Of a stretch of 64,000 nt of DNA, positions 1 through 8,187 are shown piece by piece. A program made the position numbers and the translations under genes. The DNA is from a virus: IMG/VR virus record IMGVR_UViG_3300045044_000056, positions 1 to 64,000 of that record. One strand, written 5' to 3'. Below the pieces are notes generated by a model. That model saw nothing but the letters and a program-made list of their open reading frames with translations. It did no database searches and was not told where the DNA came from. Numbering within the stretch: position 1 is the stretch's first letter; the number at the start of each line of letters is the position of its first letter.

Positions 1-3000
1 AGTCGCGCCAGATCGCCTCTACGTCAGCCTTGTCGATCTTTGCGAACAGGTCCCGCTTGGCTTGCCAGGCGATGGCCTGCAATTGCTGCGGGACGATCCC
101 CAGCTCGTGCGCGGCCTCGCGGTAAGCATCGGCATAGATCGCATAATTCCCAGATAACCCGAGCTTAGCCGATTTGCCAGAGGCCTTCCAACCGGGCGGT
201 TTGGCGTTCGACGGTGGCGTAAGATGCAGCGCATGCATCACCGGCGTCTCGGCCCCCGACGGCGAGCGCAGCAACGCGGCGCCGACCGCGTGGGTGTCGA
301 CCGTCACGTCCTCGGTGCTCGCCCGCGGCGCAACGATATTGTTGTAGAACGAGCGCACCTTGTGGCGCTCGCCCAGCGCTTCACTGATTTTCTTCAGGTC
401 GCCGTTGCTCTCGGCGCATTCGATCGAATTGGAAATGATCTCGATCGATGACCAGGCCGCCTTGGCGGGCTCGCCTTTGGCGGTCGTCACCACCTCGCCG
501 AGCTTTCCGCCCAGTGCGAATTCACGATACGACCGGGTCGAGTGCGCCTCATCGAAGGTGCGCACCCAGGCCGCTTTTTCAGCGAACGCCGTCAGCTCGC
601 CGTACGACTTGCCCTTGATCGCCTCGACCAGCTCGCGATCTTTTGGCTTCCAGATTTGCTTGGCGACCGCGTCCATCTTTTCGTCCCAGACGTGCTCGCG
701 CTGGGTTTGCGTGATCTCGATCACGCGATGCGCCAGGTAGATGTTCTGGTCCCAGTCCTTTTGTGGGCTGAGCGCTGCCATCACGCCGGCCGCGGCCTCC
801 ACGGGGAGGCCGTACTGGTGCGCATCCTTCTCGCACAGCTCGTGCGCCGCGTCGTACCAGACCATGCCGTGGGACTTCACATCGGCCGAGGCATGCTCAT
901 AAAGGAATTTCAAATTCGACTTCATCTGATCCGTAATAAAGCTGACTTGTTGATCGAGGGTTTTGCCCTTCAGATCCTCTTTGCGGAAATTCGGATAGCC
1001 GTGCTGATCATGAAACAGCTCGACCGTCTTCTGATAGAAGATCGGATCGGACTTGAGCGCCGCCACGTCTGGCCGCGCGTAGCCCTCAGCCTTGACGCGC
1101 TTGGCGGTGATGCGGCGCGAGGCCACCACCCCCTTCTCGGTCCACTGCCCTTTCGGATCACGCGGGTGCTCTTCCTCGCGATACGGGGCCTCGTCGTGCA
1201 CCTGGCTGCGGCTGACCAACCGCGGCCGATCGCCTTCGTTCTCGTACAGCTCCCAGGCGTCCATGTCGTTGCGCACGGTCTCGAAATTCTGCGTGGCGGC
1301 GTGCGCCATCAGCATTTCCGGCGCCACGAACCGCCCGAGCTGGCGGCCCTCGCTGCCGCGCACGAACCGCTGCAGCGCGCGCTTGGCCGAGGTCTCGTGG
1401 GCGACTTGCATGAAGTGGCCCTCGACGCGATAGCCGGCGGCCTTGTACTGGGTGACCCGCTTTTGCAGCGCCGCCAGGTTGCCCATGGTGCCGTCGATGA
1501 TCAGGTTGAGCTTATGGTCGCGCGCGACCGTCTCTGCGGTCTTTGCGATGTGGCTCGACTCCTCGTGCACCAGCGCGGCGTTCCAGCCCCGGTATTCCGG
1601 CAGCATCGCCTTGACGTCGTCGCTGTTGATGTAGATCGCATTGTCGGTCTTCACGGTGCCGTTGGGCCCGGTGTACCAACTCTTCCCAGACCCGCCCGAG
1701 CCTCCCAACAAATGCACGACCGGCCGCTCGCCTGACTTCGGCGTTGCGGCCTTAACCTTTTCCGGTGTCAGGATCTTTTCCAGGATGGGGCTGTGCAGCT
1801 CCTGGCGTGTGGGCGTCCATTTGCCATCGGCGGTCTTGTGGCCGCCCTGCTCGACTGGCGCATCGGTGCGCACGCTGCGCGCCAGCAGGGCGCGCGCGAG
1901 CCTGATCTTTTCGGCGGCGCCCGGCACCGCGTTGATGACGCGGGCGACGGTCTGGCCGGCTTCGGCGTGCTGTTCTGCCTTGGCTCGACGCGCTGCGAGC
2001 GCGGCCTCGCGCGCTTCCTGCGTCCAGCCGATATCAGCGAAGTAGAGATTAGGGCGAGGGCCTACGCGCCCGGAGTCTCGCGCTTGGATGAGCCGGGGTA
2101 GCCAATGATCGCGGATACGGTCCCAGGTGTCACCGATGTGTCGATTTGGGCGTGCGGCGGCAGATTGCTCAATAACTCGTTGATACGCTTGACGCGCTGC
2201 GTCTCGCTGTTCTCGGTCGCTGCCTTGCGTTTCGGCGCCGAGGAATTCGCCGCGTCCGCGGATGAGCTTGACTTGCGATCCATAGTCTTTCGCCGTTTCA
2301 AGAACTGCATGTATGACGGGTGCATCGTTGGCATAGACGTGGACGGTGGCACCCCCCGTAACATGTGGTTCGAGGGTATGAAATGCAATGCCGGCTTTTA
2401 GCAGCTTGTCGTGGATATTTTCAAGTGACCCTTGAGCATTGAACGAGGCCATGACCTCGGTGCCAACGGTTGAGGCGGTGAACAACAGCACCGCCTTTTG
2501 ATCGGCGAGATAGCCTTTCATGGCGGCCGCGGCGCGCGCCACTTCCGGGTCGGCCGACGGCATGGTGGAGATCAGGCTGTTTTCGGCGCCGTCGCTCCAG
2601 GCTCCGATCGCGCGCTGTTCCCGCGCCTGCAGGTTCAGGGCGCTATTGATTTGCGCGCTGGCGAGAGTCAGCTCGCGCTGGCGGCGGGTATCGAGGCCAG
2701 CGCTGGCTTGCGCAAAGGTGAGATTGCTGATGTTGGGCGATATGAAGCCTTGCACCCAGCGCCCGTGCTCACCGCGCGGGTGCTTTTGCTCCTCGTAGGC
2801 GTCCTGGGTCTTGCCGGTCCAGGGATAGACCGCGCATCTACAATTCGGATGTACCGGCAGCAGCGCCAGCGCTTCGTCGAGCGTGAACGGCGAGTCGTCG
2901 GCGATATCTTCGCACAGCTCGCACACGTACTTATCGCCAGCGGTGAGGACGCCGACCAGCGGCTCTTCGAACTCCGGCTCTTCCAGCGCGCCTGCTTCTT

Positions 3001-3676
3001 CCAGCGCTTCGGCGATGATCTCCTCGACCGAGGCATCGCGCATGCGGCGCGGCGGCGCCACGGTTTCCGGCACGATGCCGACGCGCGAGAAGCCAGCGGC
3101 GCGGTAGGTCTCGATCTTGGCCTGGTTGTGCGCGGCGACGATGAGCACGTTGCACATGGCCATCAGTCGGTTGACCGCGACCTTGTCAAACGTGCGGCTG
3201 AGCAGCTGCCAGGCTTTTGCGGGCTTGACTTTGCGCGCGATGATGCTAGCGGCGTCACGACTCACGGTCTGCACGGTGGCGGCCGCGATGCCGATCAGCT
3301 CCTGCTTGGCCAGCTGCGCCAGGTGCACCGAGGTCGAGTTGTTGGGCAACAACTCGTTCTTGCCCACCTCAGAGAGTGCGACCTGGCGCCCTGACTTCCA
3401 GGCCTGATCGATGAAGCGAGCTGGCCATGGGTGATCGAGGAAATAGCCGGCCATGCTTTCGAGCCAGGCATGAAACGCGTGCAGCCGAACGGCGGGCTCG
3501 TGGTAGGCCATGACGCCGTCGGGCTTGAGCCCCAGCACGTCGCGATCGATCACCGCGGTGCGCATTTGGGCGCGCAGCTGGCGGAGCTGCAGCTTGGCGG
3601 CGGCGCGGAAGCGTGCGCGCAGGCCCGAGGTACCGGTTGGATCGCGCGAGCGCTGGGCGTCGACCAGCGCGTCCAT
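1..3676 (-). CDS. MuF-type minor head protein fused to a zeta-toxin-like kinase (C-terminus cut by window edge)
   Basis: One uninterrupted minus-strand frame runs from an ATG at 3676 to the window edge, about 1225 codons without a stop. Residues 1-290 are a phage Mu gpF/SPP1 gp7-like minor head domain ending in the family signature HPNCRC (about residue 275), preceded by a CxxC pair (CELC, about 252). It follows the portal gene, the usual position for MuF. Near residue 657 is a P-loop, GGSGGSGKSWY, followed by NSDD and LIIDGT, the arrangement of zeta/PezT kinases, which phosphorylate UDP-amino sugars. A later block around residue 970 (SPQKDWD) resembles a domain seen in other phage proteins that I cannot name. 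Two PR-x(2-3)-G-x-W motifs (HPRGEHGRW, HPRDPKGQW) look like linkers between modules. MuF fusions to effector domains are known; the kinase activity is inferred. Confidence 0.85.
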   Translation of the reverse strand, partial: MDALVDAQRSRDPTGTSGLRARFRAAAKLQLRQLRAQMRTAVIDRDVLGLKPDGVMAYHEPAVRLHAFHAWLESMAGYFLDHPWPARFIDQAWKSGRQVALSEVGKNELLPNNSTSVHLAQLAKQELIGIAAATVQTVSRDAASIIARKVKPAKAWQLLSRTFDKVAVNRLMAMCNVLIVAAHNQAKIETYRAAGFSRVGIVPETVAPPRRMRDASVEEIIAEALEEAGALEEPEFEEPLVGVLTAGDKYVCELCEDIADDSPFTLDEALALLPVHPNCRCAVYPWTGKTQDAYEEQKHPRGEHGRWVQGFISPNISNLTFAQASAGLDTRRQRELTLASAQINSALNLQAREQRAIGAWSDGAENSLISTMPSADPEVARAAAAMKGYLADQKAVLLFTASTVGTEVMASFNAQGSLENIHDKLLKAGIAFHTLEPHVTGGATVHVYANDAPVIHAVLETAKDYGSQVKLIRGRGEFLGAETQGSDREQRDAARQAYQRVIEQSAAARPNRHIGDTWDRIRDHWLPRLIQARDSGRVGPRPNLYFADIGWTQEAREAALAARRAKAEQHAEAGQTVARVINAVPGAAEKIRLARALLARSVRTDAPVEQGGHKTADGKWTPTRQELHSPILEKILTPEKVKAATPKSGERPVVHLLGGSGGSGKSWYTGPNGTVKTDNAIYINSDDVKAMLPEYRGWNAALVHEESSHIAKTAETVARDHKLNLIIDGTMGNLAALQKRVTQYKAAGYRVEGHFMQVAHETSAKRALQRFVRGSEGRQLGRFVAPEMLMAHAATQNFETVRNDMDAWELYENEGDRPRLVSRSQVHDEAPYREEEHPRDPKGQWTEKGVVASRRITAKRVKAEGYARPDVAALKSDPIFYQKTVELFHDQHGYPNFRKEDLKGKTLDQQVSFITDQMKSNLKFLYEHASADVKSHGMVWYDAAHELCEKDAHQYGLPVEAAAGVMAALSPQKDWDQNIYLAHRVIEITQTQREHVWDEKMDAVAKQIWKPKDRELVEAIKGKSYGELTAFAEKAAWVRTFDEAHSTRSYREFALGGKLGEVVTTAKGEPAKAAWSSIEIISNSIECAESNGDLKKISEALGERHKVRSFYNNIVAPRASTEDVTVDTHAVGAALLRSPSGAETPVMHALHLTPPSNAKPPGWKASGKSAKLGLSGNYAIYADAYREAAHELGIVPQQLQAIAWQAKRDLFAKIDKADVEAIWRD

Positions 3677-3757
3677 CAATCCAACCAGATGATCTGCGAC
3701 AAAATGAGCAGCAGCAGGACGATGGACGTGATGATGATCAGCCAGAACAGGACAGGA

Positions 3758-5272
3758 TCATCGTTGTGAAGCCTGCCGAGACCCATTACCACCGCCATTG
3801 CCACCCCCGTTGCCACCATTGCGCGGCGGGCCGCCCGGCTGTGCCGGCTCCGGCGGTTCGATTGCGCGTTCCAGGCCGGCGAGACCGGCCTCGTGGGTCA
3901 TCTCGCCCCATTCGTTGTCGTCGTCGAACTCGTCGATCGCGGCTTCGATGCCGGGATACATGAAGGCATTTTCGATCAGGAAGTTCTCGCGCGCCTTCTT
4001 GAGCACCTGCGGCGGCAGCAGGCCGTTGTCGACGTCGATCTTGTGAGCCTGGGCAAGCTTGAAGTTGATGTCGGCCTTTTCCTTGTCGTCCATCTGCCAG
4101 AGCGAGTTCCACACGTAGTGGATATCTGGATCACGGTCCCCAAACGTATGTCTGATCAGGATCTCGTCGAGCAGTCCCATCGCCGGTGTGAGCCGCACTG
4201 TTTGATCCGCCGCTAGCCGATCGTAATAATTTCTGATATCCGAATCCCCGGTCGCGTCCATGCCGGCAGGTGAGCGCCCCAGTAGTCTGGTCGCGGGGAT
4301 ATCCGCAGCACCAGCAGCAATGATCAGGTAGCTCATCAGCACCCGATCCATATTGGTCAATCGCAGTTCGCGGCGCTCCCATTCCTCCTCCTTGTCGAGC
4401 ATGACGGAGTTGACGACGGACTTGGCAGCGTTGGCATTACTGAAGCGATCAACGAGTTTCTTGGCACCCTCGCGCGTTTCCATCATCGCCGAGAGGCCTT
4501 TGATCTTGATGATGTCGAATTTCAATTCGCCGATCGCGGCGCCGACCGAGGAGGTGACCAGGCCGGCGTTCTTGACGGCGTCATCGACCGGCTGCAACAC
4601 GCTGTCGCCCCACTGGTCGGGGGCGCTTTCCATGCTCGGGTAGTCGGCACCGATCAAGCGAACGACGCGGCTCGGATGAATCCAAACCGCAGCGCCGGCC
4701 GGCATCTTGAGCACTTCCTGTTCCAGCTGCTCCAGATTGCCGACCTGCGGCGGCAGCGGGACGTTGGCGCGCATGTACCACTGCGGCAGTCCGAACCACG
4801 GGCTCGAGATGTCGCGCACCAGCGGGCCCGAGGCGAGGTGCCAGCGATCGACGACATGCAGGAATTTCAGATCGCCCTTGCCGACTTCCTCGATATCGAG
4901 TTCGCGTCCCCAGTCGCCCTGATCAACGCCGATGATGATGCCTGCCCCGCCGTAGAGCCGCGCCTTGGTCAGGGCGGAGAGCATTTTGTGCTGCAGGCCG
5001 AACGCGCGTTCGGTTTTTTCCAGCTGTTCGATCTGGTCCTGCTCGGCGACCCAGTTGCGCCAGGCGCGCGTGCTATCGAAGGCTGGCACGTCGACGATTT
5101 TGCGCGCCAGCCAGTCACCGCGATAGGCGGCCTCCAGCTGCTGCGGGCTGAGAACGTTGAGCGTGTATAGCTGGCTGACGGATTTATCGCGACCGAACAG
5201 CCCGAAGCCGGCGAGAAAATTACTGAAGGAGTCAAGCCACCAGGATTTCGGGCCGGCGACGACGTCAGCCAT
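3758..5272 (-). CDS. Phage portal protein (DUF1073/Phage_portal_3 type)
   Basis: About 504 residues. The family start WLDSFSNFLAGFG, then YRGDWLARKIVDVPAFDSTR and the ARLYGGAGIIIGVDQGD segment are typical of DUF1073 portals, which form the dodecameric DNA channel at one capsid vertex. The C-terminus is a Gly/Asn-rich tail. The gene sits directly upstream of the MuF head gene and downstream of small genes, as expected in a head module. An in-frame TTG at 5284 could add four residues. I prefer the ATG at 5272, which lies just after the stop of the preceding gene, although no strong ribosome site is visible for either. Confidence 0.9.
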   Translation of the reverse strand: MADVVAGPKSWWLDSFSNFLAGFGLFGRDKSVSQLYTLNVLSPQQLEAAYRGDWLARKIVDVPAFDSTRAWRNWVAEQDQIEQLEKTERAFGLQHKMLSALTKARLYGGAGIIIGVDQGDWGRELDIEEVGKGDLKFLHVVDRWHLASGPLVRDISSPWFGLPQWYMRANVPLPPQVGNLEQLEQEVLKMPAGAAVWIHPSRVVRLIGADYPSMESAPDQWGDSVLQPVDDAVKNAGLVTSSVGAAIGELKFDIIKIKGLSAMMETREGAKKLVDRFSNANAAKSVVNSVMLDKEEEWERRELRLTNMDRVLMSYLIIAAGAADIPATRLLGRSPAGMDATGDSDIRNYYDRLAADQTVRLTPAMGLLDEILIRHTFGDRDPDIHYVWNSLWQMDDKEKADINFKLAQAHKIDVDNGLLPPQVLKKARENFLIENAFMYPGIEAAIDEFDDDNEWGEMTHEAGLAGLERAIEPPEPAQPGGPPRNGGNGGGNGGGNGSRQASQR

Positions 5273-5276
5273 GCGC

Positions 5277-5597
5277 TCAGCCAATCATATCGCGCAGATA
5301 TTTGGCGGAGTTGACGACGTTGAGGCTCGTGCCATCGGTCAGCTTGACGACGGCCTTGTCGGGGACGCCTTCGACGGCGGGCTTGGCCTCAACGGCGGGG
5401 CGGCCGGGAACTGGCGGGGTACCGGGATCGCCGGTTGCTGGGTTGGCGGGCGTGCCGGGATTATCGGGTACTGCGTCCTGCGCCTCGACGGCGGGCGTGC
5501 CGGGCTTGCCGGGGACGGCCTCGATGGTTGCGATGTTGTCGACCACGAGAACGAGATCCTTGCCGTCTTCGGTGGTTACAGAGATCGTTCGCGCCAT
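5277..5597 (-). CDS. Small protein with collagen-like Pro/Gly linker
   Basis: 106 residues starting at an ATG with a good AAGGAG ribosome site seven bases upstream. The N-terminus (MARTISVTTEDGKDLVLVVD) and the C-terminus (VVKLTDGTSLNVVNSAKYL) look like two halves of one beta-rich domain. They are separated by about 45 residues rich in PGTP/PGRPAVE-type repeats. It lies immediately before the portal gene with no intergenic space. Function is unknown; a head-associated role is only suggested by position. Confidence 0.7.
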   Translation of the reverse strand: MARTISVTTEDGKDLVLVVDNIATIEAVPGKPGTPAVEAQDAVPDNPGTPANPATGDPGTPPVPGRPAVEAKPAVEGVPDKAVVKLTDGTSLNVVNSAKYLRDMIG

Positions 5598-5792
5598 ATG
5601 GCTCTCCTTTCAGGGAAGCATGCGAAGTATTTGCCGGTGCGTTGGTTGCGGCACCAGACGGTGCCGAACGGGTCGCGGTGCTCTTGGATATGCGGGCAGC
5701 GCTGCGCGGTGCAGGCCTCGACCTTGATGTTGCGCAAGGCTGCGCAGTTGGTCAGTGCCAAAAGCAGCGCGGCGAGCGCGAGCTTAGGCAGG
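5576..5792 (-). CDS. Putative small Cys-rich lipoprotein, start uncertain
   Basis: The frame contains a hydrophobic run ending in a lipobox (LALTNC), then a Cys-rich mature part with ACTAQRC, VWC and FAC. This suggests an outer-membrane or surface lipoprotein of about 56 mature residues. There is no ATG or GTG. The signal-peptide-shaped start would be a CTG at 5792 (L-P-K-L-A-L-A-A-L-L-L-A); a TTG at 5761 would leave no signal peptide. It overlaps both neighbours slightly. The coding call rests on the lipobox and cysteine pattern. Confidence 0.5.
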
Positions 5793-6131
5793 CGTGAGTC
5801 CGAGGATGCAGTAGCCGCGCGTCAGGCCGCGGAGTGGCGCATCGGGGCCGTGGAACAAGTCGGCGTCGGGACCATAGAAGCCGCGCAGCACGTAGGTCAC
5901 CGAGCGCCGGATCTCGTTGCCGGTGTATTCCTTGCGCTCGGGGTCCCATTCGCGCATGAGCAGCACGTCACCGACGGCAAAATCGCGATCGTCGCGGCGC
6001 AGTTCGAACGTTTTGCGGCCATCCTGCACGGGCTTGAAGTACTCGGGCCAGGATTTGAGTTCGTGGGTGCGCGCGCCGCGGACGACGCCGAGATTGGCCT
6101 GCAGGCCTCCGCCGCCACCGAGATCGGTCAT
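5784..6131 (-). CDS. ASCH/PUA-like DUF3850 domain protein
   Basis: 115 residues. The core HELKSWPEYFKPVQDGRKTFE, then the RRDDRDFAVGD and LLMREWDP segments, match the DUF3850 branch of the ASCH/PUA superfamily, small folds that bind RNA or modified nucleotides. These proteins are common in phage accessory regions. The first ~20 residues are Gly-rich and poorly conserved in appearance, so the true start could be internal. Its specific ligand is unknown. Confidence 0.75.
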   Translation of the reverse strand: MTDLGGGGGLQANLGVVRGARTHELKSWPEYFKPVQDGRKTFELRRDDRDFAVGDVLLMREWDPERKEYTGNEIRRSVTYVLRGFYGPDADLFHGPDAPLRGLTRGYCILGLTPA

Positions 6132-6140
6132 TGGCTCACC

Positions 6141-6404
6141 TCAGTAGCAGCTGCAGCGCCGCCCGTAGACCGTGGCACCACCAGCATAGTAGCCAGCGCG
6201 CCGTACCGCGCGGCGTGCGCCGCGGCGATAGGCGCGGCGGTAGGTGACGCGCGCCCGCCGGTAGGTGACGGCGTTAGCTTCATCAGTCGTCATCGTCAAC
6301 ACCACCCCAGGCGAGGATGGCGACGATGAGATAGATAGCGACACCGGTAGCGACGCAAACAGCGCAGTCGCCAAAATCAGCCAGAACGTTCCTCGCGGCA
6401 TCAC
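6141..6404 (-). CDS. Small membrane or secreted Arg/Tyr-rich protein
   Basis: About 86 residues. A strong AGGAGGTGA ribosome site precedes adjacent GTG and ATG start codons. The N-terminus has a hydrophobic helix (WLILATALFASLPVSLSI). The C-terminal half is Arg/Tyr-rich (TYRRARVTYRRAYRRGARR) and ends YGRRCSCY. Similar-looking small proteins are frequent in rhizobia and their phages. Function unknown. Confidence 0.6.
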   Translation of the reverse strand: MMPRGTFWLILATALFASLPVSLSISSSPSSPGVVLTMTTDEANAVTYRRARVTYRRAYRRGARRAVRRAGYYAGGATVYGRRCSCY

Positions 6405-6602
6405 TCACCTCCTCGCTTCTTCCAACAGCTTGTCCACTTCCTCGTAGGGCATGTCCACCGTCAGTCTGGTGCCAGCGAACATGATGTCGGTCTGCTTGGT
6501 TTTGTCCTTGCCGATGTCCGAGGTCGGCGCCCAAGCGTGGCAGTATTCGCTGCGGATGCTGACGGTGCCGCCGCCCAGACGCGGGAACTTGACGATCGGC
6601 AT
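6405..6602 (-). CDS. Small hypothetical protein
   Basis: 65 residues, starting MPIVKFPRLGGGTVSIR and ending in a short charged helix (YEEVDKLLEEARR). Its stop abuts the start of the downstream gene at 6404 and its start overlaps the stop of 6602-6766, so it is part of a tightly packed operon. The shape (short beta strands, then a helix) recalls FlbD-like small regulators, but similarity is weak. Confidence 0.6.
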   Translation of the reverse strand: MPIVKFPRLGGGTVSIRSEYCHAWAPTSDIGKDKTKQTDIMFAGTRLTVDMPYEEVDKLLEEARR

Positions 6603-6766
6603 CAGTCCATTCCGTAGGCGATCAGAAAGAAGATTGCCGCGGTCACCAGCGCGCAGGTGATGACGAACCCGAGCAGCACGCGATCGCGCTTAGCGCGTCC
6701 ATACCACCAGGGCGCCTGCTGCCAGGGCGGCTCAGTTGGGTCGGGGTTGTCGTTCTGCGCCAGCAT
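6602..6766 (-). CDS. Small single-span membrane protein
   Basis: 54 residues. A Pro/Trp-rich polar N-terminus (NPDPTEPPWQQAPWWYG) is followed by RAKRD and one transmembrane helix (LLGFVITCALVTAAIFFLIA). It overlaps the 3' end of the gene at 6732-6929. The basic residues before the helix predict a cytoplasmic N-terminus. Function unknown. Confidence 0.6.
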   Translation of the reverse strand: MLAQNDNPDPTEPPWQQAPWWYGRAKRDRVLLGFVITCALVTAAIFFLIAYGMD

Positions 6767-6929
6767 GCTGTTGTTGCTCACGCTGCATCCGCTCGGCGAC
6801 TTCTTGCATCTGGCGCATGAACTTGGCGAACTGATCGCGTGGCCAGTATTGGAGCTGATAGCCCGGATCGCCCCATGGATTGAGATCATCGGGGATCGAT
6901 CCGAGCAGCGGACTTTGCACCAGCATCAT
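6732..6929 (-). CDS. Small hydrophilic hypothetical protein
   Basis: 65 residues (MMLVQSPLLGSIPDDLN...). The N-terminal half is rich in Pro/Asp/Trp/Tyr. The second half is an amphipathic, possibly coiled-coil helix with many Gln, Arg and Glu (FMRQMQEVAERMQREQQQH). AGGAA lies upstream of the double ATG. No family recognised. Confidence 0.6.
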   Translation of the reverse strand: MMLVQSPLLGSIPDDLNPWGDPGYQLQYWPRDQFAKFMRQMQEVAERMQREQQQHAGAERQPRPN

Positions 6930-6948
6930 TTCTAGGTTCCTTTCGGCG

Positions 6949-7044
6949 CTACCACCAGGCAAAGAACATCAACGCCGACGCATACATGATCACCGACAGG
7001 CCGATTAGGATCAGCAGATACTCCCACCAGGTGAACGGACGCAT
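6949..7044 (-). CDS. 31-residue membrane peptide
   Basis: ATG at 7044 to TAG at 6949 encodes MRPFTWWEYLLILIGLSVIM followed by YASALMFFAWW. It is essentially one transmembrane helix flanked by aromatic residues, a composition typical of real membrane peptides. It fills a gap between two genes in the same orientation. No strong ribosome site is visible. Confidence 0.5.
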   Translation of the reverse strand: MRPFTWWEYLLILIGLSVIMYASALMFFAWW

Positions 7045-7071
7045 CAGCAGTTGACGCACACCGGTGGCGGA

Positions 7072-7314
7072 TCAGGTCCAATAGGCGCGTCCGGGTACGT
7101 CGAACGAGATGCGAAAGGGCATGTGGCCACCGCCCTGGATGGCCATCAGCAAGTAGATCAGCACCAGGATCAGGAACACCGCCCAGACGACGCGCTCGAC
7201 CACCACTGGCACGGGCAGAAAGCTCTTGATGGCCCACAGTGCCACGTAGACGATGGCACCCAGGATGATGACGCCGAGCACGAACCATAGAATGGCGATG
7301 GCCAGATTGATCAT
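7072..7314 (-). CDS. Two-span membrane protein
   Basis: 80 residues with two hydrophobic helices (about residues 3-28 and 42-58) and a polar C-terminal tail. It starts MINLAIAILWFVLGVIILGA. It belongs to the run of small membrane proteins at 6141-7314 between the portal-side and terminase-side genes. The topology could suit a holin or superinfection-exclusion protein, but nothing identifies it. Confidence 0.65.
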   Translation of the reverse strand: MINLAIAILWFVLGVIILGAIVYVALWAIKSFLPVPVVVERVVWAVFLILVLIYLLMAIQGGGHMPFRISFDVPGRAYWT

Positions 7315-7423
7315 GTCATGCCTCCTGGCTTAGGTCCGGGGACTGCCCACAAGGCTGATGGGGTTTGGGGGACACAGCCGGTTAGTCCATCCACCCGAGG
7401 GGGCTTTCGGAGGGAGATGGGGA

Positions 7424-7627
7424 CTAGTGTTCAGTCCCCGGATTGGGGAAAAAGCCTGGGTTTGCGAGTGTGAGGGTGACGGGCTCGCCGCGGGCGTGGG
7501 AGGCGATCAGCGTCTTGGCCAGCTCTTCGCATTGCTCGGCATCAGCAAAGTGCAGCGCGATCGTCATGGTCTGCCCTTTAATGCTGATGCTGGCGTGGTA
7601 GTCGATGCCCCTGAAGATGTCATTCAT
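7424..7627 (-). CDS. Small hypothetical protein
   Basis: 67 residues from ATG 7627. It reads MNDIFRGIDYHASISIKGQT, then a helix containing FADAEQCEELAKTLIAS, then LTLANPGFFPNPG. The start overlaps the stop of the upstream gene (ATGA), indicating translational coupling. No family recognised. The roughly 110 bases between 7314 and 7424 hold no gene that I can support. Confidence 0.6.
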   Translation of the reverse strand: MNDIFRGIDYHASISIKGQTMTIALHFADAEQCEELAKTLIASHARGEPVTLTLANPGFFPNPGTEH

Positions 7628-7758
7628 GCGCGCACCAGCACCATGCGCACGAGCCATTCATTGAGCTGCCCCGGGATTGCCTCCTGCAGGCCGATGGTCA
7701 GGCCGGTGTCGAACCAGCCGGCGCCCGGGTGATACAGTTCCAGCCTGAATTTCATCAT
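7624..7758 (-). CDS. Small hypothetical protein
   Basis: 44 residues (MMKFRLELYHPGAGWFDTGL, then a helix ending RMVLVRA). Its ATG overlaps the TGA of the gene at 7758-7973 and its own TGA overlaps the next ATG, so it is coupled on both sides. No family recognised. Confidence 0.55.
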   Translation of the reverse strand: MMKFRLELYHPGAGWFDTGLTIGLQEAIPGQLNEWLVRMVLVRA

Positions 7759-7973
7759 CACATCAGCGCGGCGAGGTCGCGCAGCTTGTTGCGCAGTTGG
7801 GCGGTGCTTTTGCCGGTTTTGTCGACGTCGCGTTCCCAACTGATGCAGACCATTTCGATATAGGCCTCGATATCGCCGCCGAGTTCTTTGAGGGTAAGCA
7901 TGCGCTCTTCGATATAGACCAGCGCTTCACCGAACGACGCCTTGCCGCTGACGAGGCGCTGTTCGAACAGCAC
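7758..7973 (-). CDS. Small hypothetical helical protein
   Basis: 71 residues if started at GTG 7973 (VLFEQRLVSGKASFGEALVY...). It is mostly helical and charged, ending RNKLRDLAALM. The frame continues upstream into the end of the gene at 7990, without an ATG. The start is therefore uncertain, but the protein-like sequence and the coupled stop/start at 7758 support a gene. Confidence 0.55.
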   Translation of the reverse strand: MLFEQRLVSGKASFGEALVYIEERMLTLKELGGDIEAYIEMVCISWERDVDKTGKSTAQLRNKLRDLAALM

Positions 7974-7989
7974 CTGGCCCGCACCGATT

Positions 7990-8175
7990 TTATGTGCGCT
8001 GTTCGCACACGGTGGTGGTTGGGTTTTTCTTGGCATAGGCGGGGGTGACGTACTGGCCGGTCTTGGCGTCGCGGCAGTCGAGCTGCGGGCGCTTGGTCTT
8101 GGCGGCGGCCGCATAGGCGATGGCGGCGATCAGCACAGCCAGGATGAGGAGCGCGACCGAGGTGAACTTGAGCAT
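7990..8175 (-). CDS. Small exported or membrane-anchored protein
   Basis: 61 residues. The N-terminal hydrophobic segment (FTSVALLILAVLIAAIAYAA) can act as a signal peptide or anchor. It is followed by a short domain with two Cys (LDCRDAKTGQYVTPAYAKK and TTVCEQ), which could form a disulfide outside the cytoplasm. Similar short proteins recur in alphaproteobacterial phages. Function unknown. Confidence 0.65.
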   Translation of the reverse strand: MLKFTSVALLILAVLIAAIAYAAAAKTKRPQLDCRDAKTGQYVTPAYAKKNPTTTVCEQRT

Positions 8176-8187
8176 GGATGGTCTCCG

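Noticed and set aside
542-1735. Long plus-strand frame opposite the MuF gene
   Set aside because: It is the antisense shadow of the minus-strand gene; the minus frame has recognisable MuF and kinase motifs.
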